From positions 32,847,889 through 32,911,888 of the forward strand of contig OX243823.1 of assembly GCA_945859605.1 (NCBI GenBank): a stretch of 64,000 nt of DNA, read 5' to 3'. Both the position numbers and the translations under genes were made by a program. This stretch comes from Lumbricus rubellus. Taxonomy: Eukaryota; Annelida; Clitellata; Crassiclitellata; Lumbricidae. Position 1 is the stretch's first letter. Each line of letters opens with the position of its first letter. The notes under the pieces are model-generated. The model saw nothing but the letters and a program-made list of their open reading frames with translations, was not told where the DNA came from and made no database searches. Positions 31,101-43,100 of this stretch are shown here, piece after piece.

Positions 31101-34100
31101 CTTACGACATTCTTGTCTACTACTTGGAAATTTTTGAAGACGAAAAATCAATCTTTCCCGGATTGGCTGACTCGCGAGATTAGTGAGTTACCCCCGCAAA
31201 TAAAACCACCCGTTCATAGGTTCAAACTTCGAGAGACTGCGACGGCTATCAAAGGGTTTACAAAAAGATACACGATCGATGGCGACAACGGGATCGATGT
31301 TGCAACTTTTCTCAAGGCTGTAAGACCGCAGGTAGTTAGGCTGCTAGGGAAAAATCGCGGGGTAAAAGTTCAATTCGATCTCATGTGTGTAATGGAGAAA
31401 GTAGATATGAAAACCGGCGAAGTAGTAACGGCTGAGCCTAATTTCAAATCAAAGAGTGATATTATTTTAGAAGCAACCGATGTGAAAGAAATATATACCA
31501 ACGCAGCGGATAAAATTAAGGAGAGCATGGCAAGTTTTCAGATGCGGGGGAGTAATTGGAGATTCAAAACCGTTTTGAAGTTGGATATCGATACAGTGGT
31601 ATACAAACCATTGAAAGGTAGTTCTTACATTCCACTTCCAGATTATTTAGCGAATAAAAAGGCTATTATTAATATGAAGAACGAAGACGATGAATGCTTC
31701 AAGTGGTGCGTAACGAGAGCTGTAAACCCAGTTGACAAAAATACAGAAAGAATTACGAAAGAATTAATTAGACAGTCTGAGGAACTCAATTGGTCTGGTA
31801 TCGAATTCCCAGTAGCAGCGGATGCTAATGTGATAGGTAAGTTTGAGAAAAATAATAATATTAGTATTAATGTTTTTGGTTACGAGAAAGAAGTGAATGT
31901 ATTCCCACTATATATATCAAAGCATGAGAATAATAGGTGTGTAGATCTATTACTCATTTCTGATGGCGAAAAGAAGCATTATTGCTGGATCAGGAATTTC
32001 AACAGACTGCTGGCACTACGAACAGAAAAATCCCATAATTCAATGCACTATTGCAGAAGATGTTTGATCGGTTTTAGAAAAGTCGAATCGCTTCGCAAAC
32101 ATACTGAGTACTGTTCGCAGCAGGACGCCCAACGAATAGAACTTCCAGAACCTGGGACTATGCTAAGTTTTACACATCACTATAGAAAGATGCGTGTACC
32201 GTTTGTGTATTTTGCCGACTTTGAGTCGTTCATCAAACCTATCGGTACATGTCAGCCCGTTCCTAGCACGTCTTACACCAACAAGTATCAAAAACATACA
32301 CCCAGCTCGTTTTGTTATCACATGAAATGCTTCGACGATGAAGTTTATTCCCAAGAGCCGGTGCGGTTTACAGCTGAAAACGAAGACGATGATGTCGCTC
32401 AGAAATTCATAGACTCTATCGAGGAAAATGTAAAACGGATATACAACCAGTTCAAATTCCCCAAGAAGATGATATTCGGCAAAACTGAACAGAAATGTTA
32501 TGATGAAGCGGTCAACTGCCATATCTGTGGGGAAGAGTTGCGCGAAGATCGAGTTCGAGATCACTGTCATTTGACTGGAAAATTTAGGGGCGCCGCTCAC
32601 AACCTTTGTAATCTGAAATACAAAGTCCCCAAGTTCTTCCCTGTCGTATTTCACAATTTGACTGGTTATGACAGCCATTTATTTATCAAGAAATTACGGG
32701 GTGAACACGGCGAGAAAATCAAATGCATTCCCTGCAACGAAGAAAAGTATATCTCATTCAGCAGAGAGGTCGTCGTCGATAAGTTTGTAGACGCAGATGG
32801 AAAAGAGAGAGAAGTCAAACGCGAATTACGTTTCATCGATAGTTTCAGATTCATGCCCCAGAGTCTCGACGCGTTATCGAAAAATCTTCAGAAAGATCAG
32901 TGTAAGAATTTAGGGAAATATTTTGAGGGTGAGAAGCTGGATCTTTTACTCAGAAAAGGCGTTTACCCATATGATTACGTCGACGGTGTTGAAAGATTAA
33001 GCGAAACCGAATTACCATCGAAGCATGCCTTCTATTCAAAACTAACCGATTCGGGCATCAGTGAAAAAGATTACGTGCACGCGAAAACGGTATGGGACAA
33101 ATTTGAATGCAAAACATTACGACAATATCACGACTTGTACAATTTATCGGATGTTCTATTATTAGCGGATGTGTTCGAAAACTTCAGAGACGTCTGTATG
33201 AAGCACTACAACCTAGATCCTGCGTGGTACTACACTAGCCCAGGACTTGCATGGGACGCGGCGTTGAAGACGACTGGTGTAGAGTTGGAATTGTTGAGTG
33301 ACTACGATATGTTGCTGATGATCAAGCAGGGAATACGGGGAGGCGTTAGCACGATTTCACATCGATACGCGAAAGCGAACAACGAGTACATGGGAGAAGC
33401 TTTCAATCCCACCCAGCATTCAGTATTCATTCCATACTTGGACGCGAACAACTTGTACGGATGGGCGATGAGCAAGCCGCTACCGACTCACGGGTTTGAA
33501 TGGATGAACGATGACGAATTGAATGATTGGAAAAACATTACCGAACGAGATGGAGTGGGATGTGTGTTAGAAGTCGACTTAGAATATCCAGAGGAATTGC
33601 ACGACCTGCACAATGATTATCCTCTCGCTCCGGAGAGTGTAAAACCCGCGGGATCGAATGTCGCAAAACTCATTCCAAACTTGAACGACAAAAAGAAGTA
33701 CGTCGTTCATTACGGAAATTTAAAATTGTACGAACGTCTCGGATTGAAAATCGTAAAAATACATCGAGGAATAAAATTCGTGGAAAGTGCCTGGCTGAAA
33801 AAGTATATCGATCTGAATACCAACCTGAGAACGAAAGCTACGAACGATTTTGAGAAAGACTTTTTCAAGCTGATGAACAATAGCGTTTTCGGTAAAACAA
33901 TGGAAGCTATCGAGAATCGAGTTGACATACGATTGGTGAGTGACGAGAAGGAGGCTATCAGGCTAGTCGCGAAAACAAATTACGACAGACGAACTATTTT
34001 CGACGAAAACCTCATCGCCGTTCACATGAAAAAGACCAAGTTGTTTTACAACAAGCCGATATATCTAGGGATGTGTATATTAGACGTCAGTAAGACGCTC

Positions 34101-37100
34101 ATGTATGATTTTCATTATAATTACATCAAGGCCAAGTACGGAGATAGGGCCAAGCTATTATTCACCGATACCGATTCTTTGGCGTATGAAATTAGAACGG
34201 AAGACTTCTACAACGATATTTCCCCCGACGTCCAAAGTATGTTCGATACTAGCGACTACCCCAAAGATCACCCATCCGGTATAGAATCTGGCGTTAATAA
34301 AAAGGTCCCCGGTATGTTCAAAGACGAGGCCGCGGGAAAACAGATTGAAGAATTTGTCGGACTGCGATCCAAGTTGTACTCTTACAAGATGGCGGGTGAA
34401 GACTACAAGAAATGTAAAGGAGTGAAAAAGAACGTCGTCAAGAAATCAATCACTCACGCAGATTACAAAGACTGCGTGTTTACAAAAAGACAACAGTCGA
34501 GAGCGATGAACGTCATTCGATCCTATCGCCATGAAATTTACACCGAAGAAGTAAATAAAATAGCTCTGTCCGCCGACGACGACAAAAGAGTAATAATGGA
34601 CGACGGGATCCATACCCTAGCCTATGGGCACTACACGCTGAAAACTAAACAAAATAAAGAATAATTTTCACTAATATAAAATGGATGCGGTAAAAGTGTG
34701 TACCAAATGCAAAAAAGAAAAAAGCTTGGACGAATTTCACAAAGATAATGCGCAAAAGAGCGGGTATTACCCCAGCTGCAAAGTTTGTAAAAATGCCAAA
34801 GTGAAAGAGCTTGCACACAAATACGCAAGACAGGAAAATAGGGAGACAAAAGACACAAAAGTTTGCAGCCGATGTAAGATTGAAAAGAACATTTCGGAAT
34901 ACGACAACAATCGATTTCAAAAAGATGGAAAGGCGAATGAATGCAAAAATTGTAGACATAATTATTATCTAGCCAGCGCTGAAGCTCGAAATAAATATCA
35001 AAAAGCGGATATTACAACCCGAAGGCATAATTATTATCTAGCCAACGCAGAAGCTCGAAATAAATATCAAAAAGCGTATATTACAACCCGAAGGCAGAAT
35101 GACCCGGAGTTTAAATTACTAACAAATATGCGTTGTAGGCTTGGCGCCGCACTAAGAGGCAAATCGAAATCACAAACGACACGACAACTTGTCGGCATTG
35201 ACTTTGAAATATTCACCAAATGGATTCAGTTTCAATTTGATGAAGAAATGACCATGGAAAATTACGGATCCTATTGGCAAATCGACCATGTTCTACCCCT
35301 ATCTTCGTTCAACTTACTCGATGAAGAAGAACTCCATAGAGCTATGAATTGGGTGAATTTACGCCCTTTGCTACCGCTGAAAAATTTGCAAAAAGCGAGC
35401 AAAATAGATCGTTGGTCATATATTATGCAGGAAGTAAAATCTCATTACTTTTTGAAACATTTAGAAAATGAGTTTTGAGACATACAAAAACATAAATGTT
35501 GAAGACATAGTTCTACCAAATACCCCTCTGTCAAACATACAGCTGATCGATGCCGCGAAAAAGCTCAATATCCCTAATTTCCGGGGAGTGTGTCTCAGAG
35601 ACGAGCTGCCGAAGAAACCTAGACGGACTGAATGTGGGATATTGAATCTAGACGATTCTAATGGAGCCGGCTCGCACTGGGTCGCTTTTTTGAAGAACGG
35701 TATGGACAAAATATATTTCGACAGCTATGGCCTGCCCCCTCCTACAGAACTGGTAAAGTATTTGCAGAGTCCCGTGTACTACAATAGCGAACGCGTACAG
35801 CCCGACAACGAAGTGTTTTGCGGCCATTTGTGCTTGCACGTCCTGAAAAAAACATGCAAAGATGGAGTGAGTTTTCAAGAAGTTATAAACAGCCTGCATT
35901 GAAAATTATTATAATTATTTCGTCTTGTAAAAAATGCCTGTTGATAAATTTGGACATACAGATTCAGGATCTACGCAAAGAGTAATTGCTGGGGGAGTTA
36001 CTGAAAGCCAAGTAAATAGTACTTTTCTAAGGCTAGATGGGGCAAACTCAGCGACCGGAGATCTAAATATGAGTGGTCATACTATTAGAGGTCTGCCTAC
36101 AACGAATACAGCGAATACAGCGAATACTCTGGAAGCGGGGATAGATGAGGCTGTAAGTCGGGGGCAAGTAATAGATTTACTGCGGAATCACGACGACGTC
36201 CCGACCGACAATAATCATTTGACGAATAAGAAATACGTCGATGAACAACTTACTTCGAAAGTGGCGGCAGTAGTAGGGCCCGCGGTTAGCGCTTACAGTT
36301 CAACTCAGCAGGCTATTCCCGCTATGACTTACACTGCAGTTACTTTTGACGTAATCAGATGCGGTACCGCAAAACACGGTATTGAACAGGGTATCGGAAC
36401 GACTTCTTTCTTCCCCAGTAAAGCTGGGTACTATATCGTTTCGGTGTACATAGAATTTTACTTCAATCATAATATCGCGTATGGCACCGTCCACCTGTAT
36501 AAAAATGGAGCGTCGTACATGCAAATTGCGTGCGGAGGGAGCGCGAGAGGTTTGAGCAGCCATTCAATCGGTAGTAACATAGTTTTTCTAGGCGAATTCG
36601 ATTACCTCAACATACGCGTTTTTTCATCCGTCGGCACGAACATTTTGTGTAGGGACTTTTCAGCGGCATTCTTACGGCCCTAATTAATAAAAATTGTTAT
36701 TTTCAAAATGCCTGTTGATAAATTTGGACATACAGATTCTGGATCTACTCAAAGAATAATTGCAGGGGGTGTTACGCTGTCCCAAGTAAACAGTACTTTT
36801 CTAAGGGTAGATGGAGCAAATCCGGCGACTGGGAATCTAAATATGAATGGCAACTTCATCAAAGGCCTGTCTGTAACGAATAATCCGGAAGCGGGAATGG
36901 ATGAAGCACTAAGTCGGGGACAGGCTATTGCTCTAGTCACCGATAAAATCACTAATAGCGTCGTGCCTACCGGTAGTAGAGATTACGTTTCGGGTATGAG
37001 GGTATCCCCGGGCAATCTAGTGAGAAATACGACGAGCGGTATTATATATAGGTTCGAAGGAACGGCTGGAGCTATAACAGCGGCACCGGCATTATCCCCG

Positions 37101-40100
37101 AATTGGAGGCCTACAACCGCGCCGGCTATTTGCGTGTTGAAAGAAGATGGAGGGGGAGCAACCACATTCGTAAGTGGTGGCGCATTCTCGGGCACATATG
37201 CAACGCATGTTGGTGCATTCGGGGGCGCATATCTAATGCATCATCAATTAACGGTCGTTGCTATCAATACGGATTCGGCGTATACGACGTCCTTGGGCCT
37301 AATAACTATTCCTCGTACGGGCGTATATCGACTTGGCGGATTCGCGAATTTCTTGATTGGAAATGATAGTCCGGGCGAAAAAATAATCAGAATCTCGTAT
37401 GTCAAAGACGAGACACAAAGTAACGAACTTTTTGAATGCATGGCTGGCGGATCAACGGTTGGCAGCAGAATATCGCTCGTATTACCAACCGCCGCCATAT
37501 TTTTCAACGCCAACGATAAGCTCGGTATGAGGGTATATTCTGTCATATCCGGAAACAAGCCAACAGCCGGTCGCCTTCTTCTCATGGGCGGGGCCGGATT
37601 GCAGGTCGAGTTTTTGTACTAGGTAGCCGTAGATACCTATCGTTCATATACGCACGATAGGTATCTGTAAGTCTCATTATTCTTCATCGACCATTCTATC
37701 ATGATCTTCAATATACCACACTCATTTTCTGTCCGTCCGATTGAAACCTCAGTAACTTGTCTGAAATCACCACTGCGTACGCTTCCGTATTGGCCAGCGG
37801 CGCTGTATTGAACGTACCTTTGATCTGGATATCGACCACCGATGACTTCAGACGCTCGGATTGCTTGCTCACGTCAAACACCATAATCGGAAACAGATCT
37901 TTGAAATCCGAGGGTGTGATATTGCATTGCGTCATTAGTTCGTCCATTCCATAGTATTTTTCACTGAACGCGGCTGCTGCTCGGTACGCCCGCGCGAATT
38001 GTTGATTCGGAAATGATAGATTATAGTCGACAACTGGGTATCGGTCCTGGTTCATCATCACGAACATGTTCTTCAGATCGCAATGATTGAAAACTGATGG
38101 ATTTTGTTCTTGATCGCCGCTTTTGTCGGTTTGAAAACCCAAGATGATGTACCTAGGCTTCTCAGGTAATGTCTTGACGCTGAGTCTCCAGCTGAAATTA
38201 GTCGACTGTGCGACGGAGGTGGTATCGCATTGACGGGCTCTGTACGCAACTGGCAACGACGCTTTCGATTCGATAGTTTTGTACAATTGCATCTTCTCCA
38301 TATCGGATGGTTGAACGTGAGGCATGAACCATGAGATTTTGTCTAGCCTAACTTTCCCTGCAGTGTTCGCGACGGCGGCTCTAAAAATTGCGTCATCATC
38401 GGCTTTACGAACCAGAGTTAGCGTATGTTTCACACCAAAAACAACCTTGTCGTAATCATCGCAAAATCCGAAAATATGCTTCAATGGAACTACAAAGCTG
38501 AAAGTACCTTTGGCAGTTGGTTTTTGAATTATATACGACTGTCTCACGGCGAAACCTTGATTATCCGCGATAACTGCCGTCGCCCCGCTGTCCTTGTACC
38601 ACAACTGATTCAAACCTTGGGCTAGTTGAAAATCATTCGGGTATTTGAGTAATCCGAGCATCGTCGTTGCTTGACCCGGGTGAAATAACGATTCAATTTC
38701 CTGATTCGATAGGGCATACGAAATTTGGCTGAAAAGATGCATGAGCCCATTATTCGTAAGAGTTGCTGCATCGGCATTAACGTAGAAGGTGTTGTCCGCC
38801 TTCGTCAATCTACCCTCGAACAGCAGGTAAGATTCTGCTGGATGACAAAATAGATCTTGAAGTTCGATATTTATTCTAATCTCGCCGGAGGTGTTTAGAT
38901 TCGCCCCCGATATCGGCTCATACTCGTACCATTCGTAGCGTTCAACGCTTTCATCGCTCAATGGTTGTTCGGTAAATCTCAGAATTTCAGATGATTGCAT
39001 TTTTACTACTACGCGATAATATTTTTTACGCGACCTTCATTCCGGCGCCGTTTAGCGAGCGTACTAAATCTTGTATCGATATGGCGGCGTTCTTCTTCAG
39101 GCCATCCCCCATCATCAGATTATTAATATTCGGGATATTCGAGATATTCGGACTCGACCCTACACCACTCAGCCGCTCTAAAATTTGTCTAGTTTCTGGC
39201 GTAACAGCCTGTTTCTGAGGAGTAGGAGCAGGAGTAAACAGTTTGGCTACTGCTTTGTCCACTAATCGTTTGCCGGCGTCGATTGCGGTTGTTTTCCCAA
39301 CATCGATGGCCTTTTTCCCAATTTCCTTCGCCACGTCTTTACTCGCGTTGAGAGCGGTGGATGCCAATTGTTTGGCGGCGTTCGACGTTACTAGTCGTTT
39401 GAAAAATCCCGAAATTGTATCGAATATTCCCGATCCTCCGATTACGTATTGTTTTCTATACCTCCTTCTATTAATGACTTGCATTTTTTCTGCATTTTAC
39501 AATGCCGACATTATATTTTTGTAAGCATCATTACTCAGCACTTCCTGCCTCAATAACGCGTCGCACATCGCCACGATCTCGTTTCTCACGCCGGTATTGC
39601 CTGCTTCGAAGCTTTGAAATCGTAGTTCTAGCTGTTTCGCTAATACATTTGGATCTTCGGAAATAACGATTACACCACCCACGCCTTTGCCCGCTGTCGG
39701 TGTATTACGAGCTCTCTTTTCCCATATCGGCTTGATAATTTCCCGATATTTGACGCTCGCAGATGCTTTCGGTTTGTTGGGATTTTTTGGCGTTCTGATA
39801 GCATCCGACGCGAGTAGAATCTCGGCGTAATCGTCTCTATCATTATTATCGTATATCGACGTGTTCGGCTGTTTCATCGTCAACAACTCCCAAAGCCCCG
39901 GTGTTCCGCTATACGTCTTATTTCCAACCGTCACATCGTCTCCTTGAATAAAAATCGGAGTATCGCCGATGTAGAATTGACCATTTTTTGATCGTATTCC
40001 GAATGTCGTGTCTACGATTTTTCTATCGGAGGCGTATTGATGGAGGTACTTGGTGGCTACATCACCTAATTCTAAAGTTCTAATATCCTCGGTCGGATCG

Positions 40101-43100
40101 TCGCTATACGCTTCTATCGAGGGATACTGGGGAAATTGAATCTTCAACGAAGCGGGTAGCGTCTGTAGTGCGTTTGTAGTAGCTACCGAGTTTTCTTTGA
40201 TGGCAGATAGTAGGACATTCTGCTCTTTGGAAAATGCGGATTGCGAATCGACGATAGGCTTGTACAGCTTGGTTAGTTCTTGTTGCAGCCCCGAATCCCC
40301 CAATCTCTCCGATAAAAAGTTCTGTTGAATATTCTTCTTGGATTTCAGAAACTCTTCGACTATGAAATTTCTTTTCGCCGGGTCATCTATCTTTAGAAAC
40401 GACATTTTTAATAAAAAAATTAATGTTTTACGACGTGTTTTTCGACATGTTTTCCGACGTGTTTTTCTACATGTTTTTCGACATGTGTAAAAACACAAGT
40501 TGGGCGTATTTTCAGACATAGCGACATACGTCTACATAGGTCTACAAAACTCTACAAAACTCTACAAGTCTACATGACTTCATACATGTTCACGTTAGTC
40601 GTCTTTCTACTAGATTCGGTATTTTTCTCAAACATGCTTTGAAAGGACTGCCTCTCTTCCCCGATCGATGAGTGATTGTTTCGTTTCCTCGTCCATCGCG
40701 GCGGCCGCAACTTTCGACTTACTTTTGATTTCTTCTTTCATGCCATTGAATTTTCCAATCTCGCTTAGAATCAGAGAATATTCCTCATCTGAAATGTGAT
40801 CATCCACGAGAGCTTTTGAAATATGGTCGCTGATCGTGTTGAGCTTCGCATCAGCTAGCGTTTGGATCTTTTCATGCTTCTCCGCCTTCAGAGCGAGCTT
40901 TTTACAGATTCGGCTGCCAATTATACTCAATAGCCCCGCACCTAGCGCCGCCCCTTCCATGGCAATAGCGATGGGGGCTGCAATTATGGTGGACAATACA
41001 CCGATTCCTGAAATTCCGAGCCCCATCGTGGCCGCCTTGAGGACGGTGTCTACTACGCCGATTACGCTCACACTTCTATGATACTTTTTACTCAACGCTG
41101 CTCGTTTGTCGCGTTCTTGCTCGATCTCTTTTTTGATTTCGCTAATCTTCTGAAGTCGATACGTTTGCGCTGACCCTGCGGCTATTTGTATTTCACCTTC
41201 TGGCGCAGAGGGCGTTATATTTGTTAGGTTTGGATAGAGTTTGATGTCTTCGTTTTCCATTCTTTTATTTATTTATTAGCAATATATTTTTTTTTTACTG
41301 CTGATAATTTACAAAACATAGCGAATCTCCTTGGTTTATAGTTACCGCCGAATCGGAGTTGTTTTGAATGGAAACTATGATATCATCAACAGCCACATCT
41401 TCTGAAATCACTCCGTCTAGTAAGCTGCAGCGTCGTTCTTTGATACTCTGTCTGAGGGAAACGAGGCAAAGACCCGCCGTCATTTCTACACCGAGTCCAA
41501 GCCTTAGCGTATTTACCGCCTTTGGTTGTATCGTGATATCATTTTGCGCAAAAATCTCCCATCGCAGACCTCCCTGTTGTCTATTTGGGGAGTGAGTAAC
41601 ACCGCTCGTAATCTTCCAAAAGAGTGAAACTGGCTGCGTTCTAACCTCTACCGGTCTAGTTGGTTTAGTTCCAAATTTGTGTATTGGTCTCGACATTTTA
41701 CATATGATAATTTATAATATCATGCCGAGAATCGGAATGTTTCGAAACGGCGAGTTGGGGCCGAGCAAAAGTCCTTCGCCACTCACATAGCCCGACCCTG
41801 TTTTCATGTACAGCCCGGATGCCGTTATTGAGCTACCTTTTTGCCACGGGGACAAGTACAAACCGGATCCGGCCGCTCTTATTTTGCACGCCATGTCACC
41901 TTTCTTGACATACATTACACCCGAACCGCTGATTTTATCGACAAGTTTCGATCCAGCCGCAGCACCTAACCCACCTAATGCGCCCTGTGCTAAACTAGGC
42001 AGTACGCTACCAAGAAGGAACCGTCCCGCGGTCGCTAGAAACGGAAGTATAGCGCCTATGAATCCACCCTCGACTTTCTTGTTGTTCTCCAATTGCGTTT
42101 TACTCATTTTAATAATCATGCCAGTTCCTTTTTGGTAGGCCGCTGCCATTTTATTGATTTGCGCCTGGGTGAGAGCCAAAACGTGTTCGCCATTCAAATC
42201 ATCGTGCGAAAGTTTGATACTCACGCCGGTTCCCGCTTCAAGTGATCTTTTAATTTTGCCTTGTTGCGCTTCTGAAATATTAACTTTTACGCCCATGTAA
42301 CGATTCATTTTACTAATAAATTACAAAAACTTTCAAACTTCTCTGATGTGAAACCGAATCGCCAATTCTTCGCCTCGAAGATTTAGTAGGTTCCCGTGTT
42401 GGTCTGTGAGCCTCGTTTCCATCGTTGAAATTGTAGACAGCAAAATCGGGAGATATATCAAATTATGCGGCACTTCGATAATCTTGTAACCCGGACCCAC
42501 GTTTGGGAAAAAAGAATATATCACGTTTTCCGATGTTCCGTTAGTGTACGAAGACCCGATAATGTCGCTGGTCACTCTCAGGCTGCTTACACTCATTATA
42601 TTTACCAAGTCCTCCGATTCGTTGTATCCCGCCGAATAGATCCATCTGTTGAAACCTAGAACCTTTCCGATCGAATTCTTTGGCGTAAAGTCAACCATAT
42701 AATCTGCCGCCGATATATTTACCACAGACCTCAGCGTATTGGTGTTTGGTGCTATTGAGATACAATATTCGCCATTTACTCCGTCGTAATGCCCATTCCC
42801 CTTCATCACTCTCTGTATATATTCGTTGATATCCGTTATTTCATAGCACCCCTCTGGAACTTCAATGTTTACCCATTCTGTGTCGCGATTTGGCGAATAC
42901 CGAAAGACGTTGTTTGTCGCGTCGATATTTGGGAAAGAATAGTACGTCTCGAGGGCAACTAAGGCCATCTCATATTTCTTATTCTTCTCCAGTTCGAGTA
43001 GCGGATTAAACTTCGTTCTGATTCGCGTGATCTTTTCGCTGAGAAAAATGGAAAATGATGTTTTTGGTTCCGTGTTGCAGGCCGTCTTTTCCGTGTTTTC

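Noticed and set aside
40406..40519. N-terminal extension of the 302-residue Polinton 2 protein
   Set aside because: Encodes only KTCRKTRRKT-type repeats from iterons; the ATG at 40403-40405 fits better.
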